A stretch of DNA of 64,000 nucleotides from Moniliophthora roreri (GCA_001466705.2 LATX02000006.1:1-64000), one strand, 5' to 3'; shown: positions 1 through 11,229, counted from the stretch's first letter. Translations and numbers: made by a program. The notes: a model not told the origin generated them from the letters alone.

Positions 1-2
1 AT

Positions 3-557
3 CATCACCATATAAGACCAGCAAATACAACTAGTACCACCATCACACCTGATTCTACTGTCTCCACTCCTGCTGCACCCATTACTCCCATATACGCACC
101 CCCACAACTGACCTCATCTCAGTCAGACATTGTGAATGTTATGCTGCTGAACGCATTGCAGCAGCAGCAGCAGTTCAACATGATGACTGCTAACACGCAC
201 TTCATCACAAATCATTCTTCTGATTTCCATACTTTTGCGTCGCCCACGCATCATGCACTGCCACTGCCACCTCCAAAGGTCATGTCCGCACCACCATCTC
301 CAATCAAGTGTGCACGGGTGTCACTTAACAGCTTCTGCATATACTATGGGCTGTCTGATGTTATCAGAGATCGACTTCTCTCTCTTGAGTATACCCCTGG
401 GAATTGTACAATTGAGAAAGTCGAACGAAGTGAATGGGAGGGTGCTGGATTCAAGACCATGTCTTGGAACTTGGTTCTTGACACTCATTGTTCCTTCCTC
501 TCAGACATGAAGTTGGGAGTCTGGGATGGAGTTCCACATGATGGTACTCCTGCATAG
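3..557 (+). CDS. Conserved basidiomycete hypothetical protein, C-terminal part
   Basis: The frame is open to the left edge of the window, so the start lies outside; it stops with TAG at 555-557. The visible part (about 184 residues) begins with a Thr/Pro-rich low-complexity stretch, has a five-glutamine run near residue 56, and ends in a compact domain of about 75 residues with the pattern LSLEYTPGNCTIEKVE, then SEWEGAGF and a final VWDG. Short C-terminal domains of this kind (LEYxPG, WxxxGF, KxGxWxG) recur in many agaricomycete proteins of unknown function, often beside transposons; that comparison is from memory. No catalytic motif is visible. The coding is intact here, but the next gene is a dead transposase, so this may also be element cargo. 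Confidence 0.5.
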   Translation, partial: HHHIRPANTTSTTITPDSTVSTPAAPITPIYAPPQLTSSQSDIVNVMLLNALQQQQQFNMMTANTHFITNHSSDFHTFASPTHHALPLPPPKVMSAPPSPIKCARVSLNSFCIYYGLSDVIRDRLLSLEYTPGNCTIEKVERSEWEGAGFKTMSWNLVLDTHCSFLSDMKLGVWDGVPHDGTPA

Positions 558-811
558 CCGGTGCCTAGCTGCCCTTTTGGTCTGCCTTCATGTCTCCCAC
601 ATGTATATTCTTGCACACTGCATCGTTCTCGCACTACATCATTCTCACATATTGTTATTCTCTCACTGTATTGTCCTTGTACATTGTTCTCATGCACTGT
701 CATTCCCACATACTGTTGTCTGTTTATCAACCACTTCTCAAGGTTACATGTAGAGTTACTCTAGTCATGTACATCTGTCACTGTGTAATTACTGTATATC
801 AATCCAATCAT

Positions 812-1945
812 TCAATGATTGACTATATATCCTGCATGATGAAACCAACCACGGGCCTTTTCTGCAGTGACACATCCACACGCATCAAGTAGAGCAAGTA
901 CTTGGTCCTCTTCATTTCGTATCCATTGACCATTCCTTTGTAGATATGGTTTCCCTGCAGAAACTGAGTGAGCGATAATGTCACCAGAGTATATGATTAC
1001 TTACATGTTGAGAATGATTCTTCAATGGGATTGAGATCTGGTGAATATGGTGGAAGGTAGAGAAGCATGATTCCTGTAGCAAGAGAGTAAATAAGTGTGT
1101 ATGAGTTGCCAGCTGAAGAGAAATGTACCAGCAGCATTGAGAAAGTCTTGAAGAGTTTCATTATGATGAATATGGCAGTTGTCCATAACTAGGACGCTCT
1201 GAGCATCTGGGAATGGGCACATTTTTGGAACCTAGTAAAGAAAAATCAAAGCATGAATATGGAAAGAGTAACCCATACTCACCACTTCCTCAGCAATAAA
1301 GTCAAAGAATTCAAATGAATCAACAGATCCTTCAACCACTCTGGTAGCTATATAACCTTTCGTGCTCATCACAGCAACCAGTGAGTATCGATCACCACGA
1401 ACAAATGGTGCTCTGAGCTCAGCACGGTGCCCTCGCAGAGACTGGCCATATCAATGAGACAGAGTATGCTCATCCTTGCTTGATTCATCAACTGCCACAA
1501 ACTCATCTCCAGAGCCTGAGGATTGAGTCCTGATAGTTGTCCTGAAATCCCCTTGGTGCTCCTCATTCCGTTCGATAGCAATCTTGCACAAAATCTTTCT
1601 GGTAAGACCCATCTTGTCCAGTGTACATTGCAAAGCAGACTTGCTGATGGCAATGTCATGATCAATAGCTAGATGCCATACAACCTCATTGAGATGAGCG
1701 CTGGGGTCATCAAGATAGATTTTCTTGAGGGCAGCAAACGCTACTATGCCGATAATACGAGGACAGCCTCTGATAGGTGATGGAGGGTTTGCTGTTGATC
1801 CCGTGGCCTCAAAGAGCTTTCTCCATCAATATAGACTTGATTGAGACATCCCGAGAGCTTGAGCAATGTCTGGTCTTGTCCATCCGGCTTCCCATAGTTG
1901 TAGTGCAACTTCCTTTAGATCAGTGGTAATCTTGCAATTTCCCAT
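812..1945 (-). pseudogene. Tc1/mariner-type transposase, inactivated
   Basis: Reading from ATG at 1945, the protein starts with a helix-turn-helix (KEVALQLWEAGWTRPDIAQA), continues with KMGLTRKILCKIAIERNE, then the first catalytic Asp (FVAVDES), the second Asp (VLVMDNCHIHH), LPPYSPDLNPIEESFS carrying the third acidic residue, and ends with CGCVTAEKARGWFHHAGY. Three short introns join in phase: 1232-1282, 1074-1128 and 955-1004. The order is that of a DDE transposase of the Tc1 superfamily at about 320 residues, close to full length. Two in-frame TGA codons break it, at 1826-1828 (expected Arg) and 1451-1453 (expected Arg or similar), both readily explained by CGA to TGA. I did not find convincing terminal inverted repeats around it. 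Confidence 0.85.
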
Positions 1946-2107
1946 GGCAAACAAAGGTAGCTGGATGTCGGGAGGCCATTAAACACATCTTTGGGAGTAG
2001 AAATGCAGAAACATTACCAGAGATGGATTTGCGATGTGCTAGTAGAAGGTGGGCGACGTGTCACACAGGCTCACAGCGCCGGCCAGTCACACCAGGTGCG
2101 ACCGAGC

Positions 2108-5100
2108 TAGTGATGTTGAGGGCTGGGCTCAAGCCCTGATACCCTACCCTACCCGGCCCAGGGCTTGAGGTACCCAGCCCAGCCTTTCTGTGGGCTTTGG
2201 CAGGCTCAGGGCTCGGGCTCATATCTTAGAAAGCCCAAGCCCTGGGCCTGAGCCCAGGCTTTGCAGTGTAAATCCCAAAAGCAGCGGAAGCGGAAATTTC
2301 CGAGGGAGCACGTCAGTTATTTTAAAACTATACAGTTTATGTAAGCCACTTACCACTCTTTTTTTTTTTTTTGCGTGCAGGAAATCACTTGTACTCCTAC
2401 CATGGCTCGGGGCGAACGAGACAAGCCAGACCCCAGTGTCATCGTTGCTGATGGTGAAAAACGTTCAACACGAGCTAAAGCGCCCACTCGACCATACGAT
2501 GATGTCATCAATCCCGACACGAAGTCGACGTCAACGTCAAAACGCAAAACATCCGAAGTAACCGAACCAATAGAGTTGGACTCGGATATTGATGAAGTCC
2601 CACCTCCAAAACGATCCAAGAGGAAACCCGCCACAACTACTGTTCCTATTTCATCGGCTGAGGAAGAGTTGAGTCTTGAAGATGGAACCCCGCAGGAGCA
2701 GAACGCGTCAACTGAAGTTACTGGAAATTCTACGGGAACTGGAGAACAACGTAAGTATTGTATTCCGGTACGTTACTGATTAACTAACAGTGAGAATGTT
2801 GTGTAGAACCGTCATCTTCAACTCCTGGCACCGCCCCTGTCCATGTTCAACTGATACCAGCTGCGATTGAACGCAATAACCCTACTGCCGACCTCAAACA
2901 CTTCTTTTCAAGTGTCTACAACGCACTCAATACAAAAGGAGTAATGGCTCCACATTGGGACTGCACAATCTGCACGTAAGTCAAAGGGGACACTCATTTC
3001 TTTTGTTTAGAATGAACTCACGTTATTTACTGTAGGAAAGCGAAGGCTAGTCAAACACGCTTCGTCAAAGACCCATCTACTGGTCGATGGCATTTGGAGT
3101 CATCACACCGGGTACGTTATCATGCTTACTATGTTGTACTGTCATTGTCATGATGCGATTCTCCTTTGATAGGGTGCCTACCTCAAATGGTGTGACGAAA
3201 ACAACTTCCAGAGCATGCTTCCGAAGGACTCAAAAGCTAGGTGGGTAGCTGAGCGCGCTTCCAAAAACCTAACCCAGACGTCACTGAACTTACCTGCTGC
3301 GCCTCTGAAAGAAGTGAAGATTCCTTATTCGGATTGGAACCTTCTGCGGGCGGCCCTGAAGTGGTTGGCTAAGACAGATCAGGTATATTGTGCTATTGTC
3401 CAATTTTCTTCTTCTATTCACTACAAATTAACAGCCACTTTCTGCTCTTGAAGATGTCGACTTCGTGACTATGATGGAGATTGCCGCCAGGGCCCCTGAT
3501 GGTAAAATCAAGCTCCCTGACCGCCACACTACACGCCAGGAGTTATTGAATTGGCTCGGAGAGGTGTTACGCAGCATAATGGCTCATCTCAATGTACGTT
3601 ACTACTCTTGATCACTAAGAATATTACTAATGCCAGAATTATAGTCAAAACATTGTACTGGGCAGATCTCTCTTACTTGTGATGCATGGGATGCTGAGAA
3701 TAATGATGCTTATTTTGCCACCACTGCACACTGGATTGACGAGACAGTGACCAGCTCGCTTACCATTTGGAAGCTTCGTATGGCCCTTATTGGATTCGTT
3801 CGACTCACTGGGTCTCACAGTGGCGAGCGACTGGGTCAAACTCTATTCAAAGTTGTTCGGCGGGTCGGAATTGAGAAGCGTGTATGTGTTCTTTCTAAGT
3901 ACAGACCATAACTTACATTTACCATATTTGTTCCAGATTGGGCATGTAACGTGTGACAATGCTTCCAATAACGATACGATGATGGAAGAGTTTGCTAGGC
4001 TAATGGACGATTGGGACTTCCTCTCGGGAGAACGAAGGCTGTGGTATGTTTCTCCTGGCATGAAGGTTCTTCACAGACCTAACATTTTCATGTAGGTGCC
4101 TCGCACATATCATAAATCTTGCTGTGCAGGCATTTATTAAGACTTACAGCAAGTCAAAACACTATGACCCACAGGAACCAGAGGTGCATGAACCATCTGA
4201 AAAAGGTGACGAGGTTGGGAAGGTGAGAGCCATAACAGTAAAGGTATGATGTCGTTATTATGCTAGCTTTCTTAGTGCTGATAGACATGACCTCAGGCTT
4301 GCGGAGGTTCTCAGCGTAAAGAGAAGTTCCTTGATGCACAACGCCAGCGTGGAATAGAAAAGCCAGTTCACCTACTTCTGGATATGAAGGTTCGCTGGTC
4401 GTCTACCTTTATTATGACACACCGAGCCTGGGAACGCCGTGAAGTGAGTTTCATTTGTTTATTATATTTGTCTCTCATTCATAATATGAATGGTAGGCAG
4501 TTGACCACTTTTTACTTGCATTAATTATGGAGGAGAAGAAAAAGGACAAGCGTGCAAAACTTGAAGCACTTGAGATGACAGATGAAGACTGGGAAAATTT
4601 ACGAATGTTCAACAAGCTCTTGCAAGTACATCATCTCTCCTACAGTGACCGTTCCTATTCTAATCCAGTCCACAGCTTGCTGATGACTCTCAACATGAGT
4701 TCTCAGCTGACAAGTATCCAACTCTGCATCGAGGAATACCCGCACTTGAAACATTACATGCTGCATGGTCAAGCCGCTGTGATAATGAGAAGTATGCCCG
4801 CTTCAGGAATGCTTTGACTGCCGGCATTGAAGTCATTGAAAAATACTACAATCTGACCTCCAATAGTGGTGTGCATATTCTGGCTATGGGTATGTGGCAA
4901 GGATCATTAATATGGGATAGTTGTACTCACAGTCTTTTAGTTTTGGATCCTGCAAGCAAGTTGAGCTATTTCCGTGAGCATTGGAGTGAAGATGAACAGA
5001 AGGAAGTTGATACATATCTCCGAAAGGTTGTAAGTTTGATATTTTTCCTATCAGCTGAATGGAGGCTGAATGTCAATTAGTTCCGCAAGCGGCATGAGAA

Positions 5101-5909
5101 GTTGAATGCCACGCAAGACTCCTCAACCATGGGTCATTCATCAACCCAACGCCGCCGGAAGCATCTTGTTGATCATGACTCGGATGATGAGAGTCAGCAG
5201 TCATCTATGCCAGCAACAGCTACCAACATTGAGGCTTGGGAGGTGGAGCATAACAAATGGGTCCAGACGCCGACTGAGGACATTGACGATGAAGCATCAC
5301 GGGTAGAGTGGTGGGGGGTATGTCATTTATTACAGCATTATTGTCTTCTTTGCTGATATTTAAACTAGGCAAACAGCAAGTGTATTGGCCCAACATGGAC
5401 ATCAATTGCATGAGATATACTCCCAATCATGGCTTCATCAGTATCAAGTGAGAGGGCCTTTTCTGCAGGAGGTCTTACCATTACAGATCAGCGGAACCGT
5501 CTTCATGGAGATGTTGTTGAAGCACTTCAGATTCTGAAGTCCTTATTCAAGGAAGATAATGGTGATGCTATTTTCAAGCAGACTCACTCCTCAGCTTTGG
5601 AGTCAAAGTTGGAGGAGGCAGAAATAGAGGAGGGAGAGGCCATGAAATCAGTAAAGCAGAAGGAGGCAAGCTTCATACTTGAATTAGATGTAGACTGTGA
5701 TGAAGTATTATGCTGATTTTACAATGATAATATAATAATGTGTTCTATTCATGTTGTACTGCCTTAGGCCCAGGCTTGAGCCTGAGCCCTGCCTGAGGCT
5801 TAGGCTTCAGAGGGCTTTAGGCTCGGACTTGATGTTTGGTGAGCCTGAGCCCTTGGAAGCCCAGCCCTACCCCAGGGTAGTGAGCCCAGCCCGGCCCGCA
5901 ACATCACTA
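2108..5909 (+). mobile_element. Full-length hAT DNA transposon with 8-bp target duplication
   Basis: The element is 3,802 bp. It starts TAGTGATGTTG and ends with the exact reverse complement CAACATCACTA; the next bases (GGGCTGGGCT left, GGGCCGGGCT right in reverse complement) continue an imperfect inverted repeat. It is flanked by a perfect 8-bp direct repeat GACCGAGC at 2100-2107 and 5910-5917. An 8-bp duplication is the hallmark of hAT transposition. The subterminal regions (2120-2270 and 5755-5895) are rich in short GGGCTT/AGCCC motifs in both orientations, as expected for transposase-binding sites. The interior carries one multi-exon transposase gene. Confidence 0.95.
2402..5716 (+). pseudogene. 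hAT transposase, nearly intact, one premature stop
   Basis: This is the cut-and-paste transposase of the surrounding element. The first Met is at 2402; an in-frame Met at 2375 is also possible. At least twelve short GT-AG introns can be placed (for example 2752 onward, and one beginning after LLQ near 4626). The N-terminus is Lys/Arg-rich with a basic cluster PPPKRSKRK and a BED-like C-x2-C (WDCTICT) followed by His residues. The catalytic region shows LTCDAWD (first Asp), VTCDNASNNDTMMEEF (second Asp), CLAHIINLAVQAF and the RW motif (MKVRWSSTFIMTHRAWE). The dimerisation domain reads MASSVSSERAFSAGG with DQRNRLHGDVVEALQ. A single TGA at 5411-5413 falls six codons before that motif, where Arg is expected (CGA to TGA). 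Everything else joins in frame, so inactivation looks recent. Confidence 0.85.
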
Positions 5910-6038
5910 GACCGAGCCGTCACCATTATACGTGGTACGTCACTGCCGCTCCTTACTGCTCACTCTTACGATTTACAGTGACATCACTCCGAAACAAAAT
6001 ACCACGATTCCCATTATTTACGCAAAGCGCTGTAACAT

Positions 6039-7283
6039 TAGGGCTGTTTGCCGTCACCGTATATACGGTGGCGACGGTAATGGTTGTACGGCTATCGTAT
6101 CCGTACCGGCGAGCCATTTTCCATCCTGTGTACGGTACGGTAGACAGTATGGGTTGACACCGTCTTGACGGCCATATGTACGGCTGCGTACAGGCTGGGG
6201 ATGTTGAAGCACTGTACCTGTACTATACTAAACTAGGTACATTAGGAACTCTAGTTAATGTATTACTTGCGTCTGTGATCAACTACGGAACTTACAAAGT
6301 ACGTTCCTGAACTTCTCCGGAGCTTGCACTACAGTCATAGGAGTGCTCCCTCGTCCAGTAGGAGTATTGTAGCCTCATGCACAATACAGTAGAACACATG
6401 TAGAATTCATGTATAGTTCCTTCCGCTGTCAGACGATTGTATTGTGTCTCTCCAAGAGACATTATTCTTGGATACTTCGTCTCACAAGTATTCAGTAGCT
6501 TACATCCATAGCTTACTAGGTTTCACCGTTTATCCACAGAACTTATGCTTTAGAGTAGTATAAAAGCAAGCATGTATGTAGCTACATTCCTCAGTTCAAT
6601 TTACATTGACTACTCTGCACATCGCACTTCTACAACCCACAAGGTTATAACAAGTTCTCATACAAATGTGAGTTGAGCACACTCCACTGCGCTTTACGTC
6701 TCCGTTCTGTCTCAACAGGGGAAATTGTTGCTAGTGCGATGCCAGATGTTTGCAGAAAATGAAACTAAATGTCATTGGCCGTCCAAGGAAATGATTTGCT
6801 TCGTTATATAGAGCCTCGGGAGTTGCTCGGGAAAGTCCGACGCTGTTCCGCGGGTGCCAGCGAAGCCTATCAACATCATTGTTCACTCACCCTACCACTC
6901 CAGAACATCATAGAAGTACTGGAAGGGCCTCACTGGGACTCGAAGCTTGAAGGGGGGATATAATGATGTGTTTGAGAGGTGTGTTCCTAAATTCTGACAT
7001 CATAAGCCTGCTCTGACCCCATACCTGGTCTCCATAGCCCTATAGCAGTCATCTTCACCTTTGCAGGCAACCCTAGAGTGTCCCAAAGCATGCGCCCAGT
7101 GATTTGTGCTGCGCGCCTAATGGGCGCCTACAGAAAACCGTACGATACGGCCGTCAAAACCGTCACCGTATCCGATACTCCCAAGAAATTTCCCTGTACG
7201 TTACGGTGACGGAGAAATCGTATCCGTCAAGCAACCGTAAAGTGTACGGTCGTAACCGTATACGGTTACGGCGAACAGCCCTA
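6039..7283. mobile_element. Non-autonomous hAT-type element
   Basis: The ends TAGGGCTGTTTGCCGT (6039 on) and, in reverse complement, TAGGGCTGTTCGCCGT (7283 back) form a terminal inverted repeat that continues as tandem GTATACGGT-like words. The flanks are tgtaacat (6031-6038) and tttaacat (7284-7291), an 8-bp target duplication with one mismatch. The ends are dense in ACCGTA/TACGGT motifs on both sides, typical of hAT subterminal repeats. The interior has no transposase; about 516 bp of it is a later solo LTR. The end sequence differs from the 2.1-kb hAT element, so a different autonomous partner is implied. Confidence 0.85.
6202..6717. repeat. Solo LTR of a retrotransposon
   Basis: The segment starts TGTTGAAGCA and ends GTCTCAACA, so its tips TGTTGA/TCAACA are perfect inverted repeats. 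It is flanked by the 5-bp direct repeat GGGGA at 6197-6201 and 6718-6722. A TATA box (TATAAAAG) sits at 6559-6566, followed by a plausible transcription start region, as expected for an LTR promoter. No internal retrotransposon domain is present, so it is the product of LTR-LTR recombination. The same first 20 bases recur at 53,560-53,579. Confidence 0.9.
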
Positions 7284-7754
7284 TTTAACATAGCAAAAGT
7301 ACTGTTGCTCGACAAAGTTTATCTGAGTAGGGAAGCTGATTGTATCTAGTGATAAAGCAGCCGGTATCGTTGTTGACTGCGAAGAAGACGTTGCGCAGCC
7401 TTACAAAGGCATATCCGAAGACAGATATGCTGGGGGCAAGCAATGAAACATGGTACATTTCAATGTCCAATTGCCATGGATATCCCCCAATTGTTGAAGG
7501 GTATGTCTTTGGAGGGATAGTGTGGAACGGCGGACAATGTGTTGAGATGAGGAGACAAAGCTTGGATTTTGGGCAAACAGTTTGCAGATGGTACGGTAAT
7601 GGTACAGTGAGTTTGCTGGCAAATGAGGATTCGGTAGCATAGACGTAAGTGCTCCTGTGAGGTCTTGCGCTGGTGCAGTCCTCTTTGGAACTTTTTAGTT
7701 GTCAAACGTTAGACTCAGTTTCATTTTGACAAGCGGACTTACTGTACTGAATTA
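7284..7754. other. No gene recognised
   Basis: Short open frames exist on both strands, but none has recognisable motifs or a convincing gene structure. Sequence similarity to the CpG-poor copy at 41,868 begins near 7,755, so this stretch lies just outside the duplicated segment. Confidence 0.5.
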
Positions 7755-7839
7755 GTGCCGCTCAAGCAAGCGCCCACTCCGCGCTCAGCGAAGCAATTCT
7801 CACGGATACGCTCCTGTTCCGCTACCATCATCATCCCGA

Positions 7840-9481
7840 ATGACAGGTGCGATCGTCGTACAATCCATGTTTATGATTTTTAATCCTTGCAGATCCAGCG
7901 CAGAAGATAGTTCCACCGTCATTTGGGTCTCCATCTATCCATCGCCTGCCACCGGAGATTTTGACCGATATATTCATCAACGTGGATTGTATCAGCGATC
8001 ACGATATTGCCTATCAGAGCCGTTTCTGCCATAAAAGCTCTGAACATTGCTCTAGATCAACAGGATCACATTTAGGAAGTGTTTGCGTCTATTGGAGGGG
8101 TGTCACGCTTAGCAGCCCTGGTCTTTGGGCATCTCTGCTTGTCGAGATTGAGCACTCCGCGTATCCCGAATGCATTTTGGAGCGTCTTAGGCTGCATATT
8201 GAGCGCTCGCGCTCTGCAGCACTCTCAGTCATTCTCAAACTCACCTCTTACCTTCGTGGAGATGACCACCGCAATATCGTACAGGCCTTGACTGCATCCC
8301 CTCATGCCGCACCTCCATCACTGGATAACAACCTCCTCGTTCCATACGGCCTCATCAAACTTATTATGGATCAAACGAAGAGAATCCGCCATTTCTCACT
8401 GTATTTGAACACTGAAGAAATTGATGCCGAACATTTTGCTTTACCTCTTTTTTCCCACTTTCAGAGCCGTTTTCCCATCCTCGAGCATATCACGGCCGAT
8501 CTTCCGTACGGAGATGATCCTCAAAGTGTCCTAGACCTCTTTACACCATCTTCCCGCATCGTCAGCTTTGGCATCAGCGATCCCATCCTCAGCTCTCCTC
8601 TCCAATATTCCTTTCCCTATTCACGCATGACAAATGTGCATATTAAAGAAACAGGAGCACACGGGCTGTGGACCATTTTACACCTCTGTCCTAATCTTCG
8701 TGCAGCAGATGTAGTTCTTGGTTATGAAGAACCAGGGCCACTTCCATCCATGACGGAACTGTTCCTTCAGCACCTTGAATCTCTTAGCATCGAGGTCAGA
8801 TGGCTTGATGACATTGACGACTTGTCAGTGATTATTAATGCGGTAAATCTCCCGGCACTGTTATCGTTATCCATTGGAATCCTACGAAGGCAAGGGATCA
8901 CACACAATACGTGGGACATGGCAGGCATAACGCAGTTCACCACGTCGTTCACCACGTCGTTCACCGCGTCATTCCTGAGTCTCATTGCGCGCTCAAAAAG
9001 CAGAAGCACCTCGACCATTGAGAGACTCCAGCTGAATTGCTTTCCTTTTCGGTGCGATGAACTCATTGCGTTGACAGAGAAGCTACCAAACCTGCTGGAG
9101 TTGTCGATATCGGAGCCGGATTGGGAGGAAACAGACCTGCAGAATGGAAGGAATCAGATGCTCACTTGTGATGTCTTGGAGGAGTTGGCTAGCGGTCGCA
9201 TTCTTCCAAGGTTGAAGAACCTTCGGATGGTGGTGAACAATGATTGGGTTGGGAGTGATGCTTTTGAGCGGATGATTGAATCACGGCCTCGACTCGACTC
9301 GGTTTACTTGAAGATTGCAGCAGAGATGGTACCCAGCTTGAACCTTCCTCGTTTGCGACAACTTCAACAAGACCAACCAGGGCAGGCGTTGCGCATTGTT
9401 CAGGATAGTTTCGGTGAGCAGATTGAGCTGTTAGGATACGGCAGGGTGCGTGTCTGGCCTATTCTACCGTGCTCTTATTGA
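7840..9481 (+). CDS. F-box protein with leucine-rich-type tail
   Basis: Likely substrate adaptor of an SCF ubiquitin ligase. The model joins 7840-7846 and 7893-9481 (intron of 46 nt ending TTGCAG), giving 531 residues. The short first exon (Met-Thr) is inferred, and the same structure is kept in the CpG-poor paralogue at 41,953. The F-box lies near residues 14-75 (IHRLPPEILTDIFINVD, then HLGSVCVYWRGVTLSSPGLW). The rest has repeated hydrophobic strands (LESLSIEVRW, NLLELSISEPDW, LKNLRMVVNND), which is typical of the large agaricomycete F-box/LRR-like families. A 12-nt tandem repeat encodes FTTSFTTSFTASF near 8936-8974; the paralogue has only one unit. Target unknown. Confidence 0.8.
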
Positions 9482-10037
9482 AGATTGATACAGGGATCCT
9501 CGGTCGACCGTGACGGAGAAGCCTATTAGGCCAACTTTAATGAAACATTTTGAGCTTGGTCTGGTTATGAAGAATTCACTGTACAAGTACTTTGCTCGTA
9601 TTTATCCTTGCATAGCCTCTTGCAATAATCATCAGTATACCGGGCCGCTGTATTACACTCGTCTAGTTTGATGGGCCAGAAGGTGGACGCCGGTCCATCA
9701 GATTTGACGTTAATTTTCTTTTTTTGCCGCAACGCGGAACTCGCATATCTCAAATGATTTCGATAGTTTTCCAGCTTGCTCACCAACTCTTCGAGCTCTC
9801 ACTAAAGTCCCTCTGTCCCCTTAGCTCGGCATTCCCCGTTCTGTATGTTGTCGCCTTTCTAATTCCATCGCCGTCGTCTTGGCGTTGTCCCAACAAAAAA
9901 CAAATTCTATTCCACAGTTCTTACAACGGCTGTCAGACTATAACACTGTCTTGGAGACACGTAGTACGTGAGGTTGGACAAACAATGATTGATATCGACT
10001 CGGTAAATCAGGCTACAAGAACAGTCAGCAAGGAATA
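9482..10037. other. Intergenic, no gene recognised
   Basis: The first 180 bases still align with the CpG-poor paralogue (near 44,830-44,989) and so belong to the duplicated F-box segment. Beyond that I see only short frames without motifs. Confidence 0.5.
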
Positions 10038-10430
10038 TGAGGGCGGGGGGCGGCGGCGGCGGCGGATCAGGAAATCACCAAACTACTCCCCATTTCCCAC
10101 TACTTTCCCAACTTTTCACTAGATTGAATAAGGGTTTTCTGTGCATTAGAACACTATTAGGACAATTTTTAGTGACTCACTTTCAGGGGACTGGAACCCT
10201 CCTCCCCACTTTCCACTTTACTAGACTTTTTCATTAAAAATTGCAAATCATGGGAGTCCACACAATAGCTAATAAAAATTGGTGTGATATACCTCTATTC
10301 CATGACCAAATAATTGTATTGAACATGGTAGAATGGCTGGAATTGAGAGTGGAAGTGGGTGAAAGTGAGTGGAAAGTGCCATGGGGAAATCCCGATGGCC
10401 CCCGCCCGCCCGCCGCCGCCGCCGCCCTCA
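10038..10430. repeat. Candidate MITE-like element with GC-rich inverted ends
   Basis: Both ends start TGAGGGCGG when read inward, followed by CGG-type runs: GGGCGGGGGGCGGCGGCGG on the left and its near complement near 10,399-10,427 on the right. Just inside, both ends continue with similar TTTCCCCAT/ACTTTCCAC-like text. No clear target duplication is visible, so the mobile origin is an inference. The right end lies only 32 bp upstream of the glutathione S-transferase start codon. Confidence 0.5.
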
Positions 10431-10462
10431 CTGAAGCTACCACCATCAATCAGCATCGAGCC

Positions 10463-11229
10463 ATGATAACCCTCTTCGACATTGGACCCGTCGTCATCGA
10501 TGGAAAAGAGACAGGTTTCTCACCTTTTACCCGGCGTATCATGTTCGCGTTCATTCCTACTCTTTTTTCAAATAAGATTAACGGTTCATCCTCAATTACA
10601 AAAAGTTACCTTACGAAGTAAAACTCATCCGCTACGAAGACATTGAACCAACTGCCAAATCTGTCAACGCACCACCTACAGCCCTTAAATCAGACGGTGT
10701 CACACCACAGTACACCGTCCCATTCCTCACAGACTCTACCACCTCCAAAGCGATATCCGACTCCGCACTCATCGCGGAATACCTCGATTCTGCATACCCC
10801 AGCACCACTAGAATCAGCCCCCAAAACACCAGCGCTTTCGCCAACGCCATTTACGCCAAATTCCGCGCTCTTTACGCCTTGCTCGGCCCAAAAGGCAAAG
10901 TGACAATAATGACCCCTGTACTCATCGAGGGAATGAGAAAAGTGCATGGCAGCGCAGTGGCTGACCCCGTTGTTCCTACACCTGAACAAGAAGCTGCCAT
11001 ATGGAGGTCGACAAGGGCGTCTTTCGATGAGATGTATCATGATGCGGACTTGGAGGATCTGGGAGAACCGACGTACGCTAGCTTTGCCCTTGCTGGTACA
11101 TTCTGGTGTTTCAGGAGTGTATTTGGTAGGGATAGTAAAGAGTGGAAGGAGGTTAGTACGGTGTGGGCTGGCGGGAGAATCGGGAAGGTTTTAGAAGTTA
11201 TTGAGGGATATGAGAGCATGCAGGTGTAG
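10463..11229 (+). CDS. Glutathione S-transferase, etherase-like class
   Basis: Likely conjugates glutathione to small electrophiles or aromatic ethers in the cytosol. The start ATG at 10,463 gives MITLFDIGPVVID, followed by SPFTRRIMFA, which matches the SPNxWKTRxALNYKGLPY region of fungal GTE-class enzymes. After one intron the frame continues LPYEVKLIRYEDIEP, then VPFLTDS and SDSALIAEYLDSAYP (end of the thioredoxin fold, glutathione site) and an all-helical C-terminal half to TAG at 11,227-11,229, about 240 residues. The intron is a problem: the best acceptor (ACAAAAAG at about 10,605) does not join in phase with any good GT donor, and the bases just upstream would encode the conserved LNYKK. 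Either the splice site is unusual or mutated, or there is a sequence error. Confidence 0.7.

Noticed and set aside
1369..1665. Open frame of 98 codons on the minus strand
   Set aside because: It is an out-of-frame shadow of the Tc1-type transposase; the motifs lie in the neighbouring frame.
7961..7963. TTG at 7,961 as start of the F-box protein
   Set aside because: The F-box begins upstream in the same frame, and a spliced ATG at 7,840 is preserved in the paralogue.
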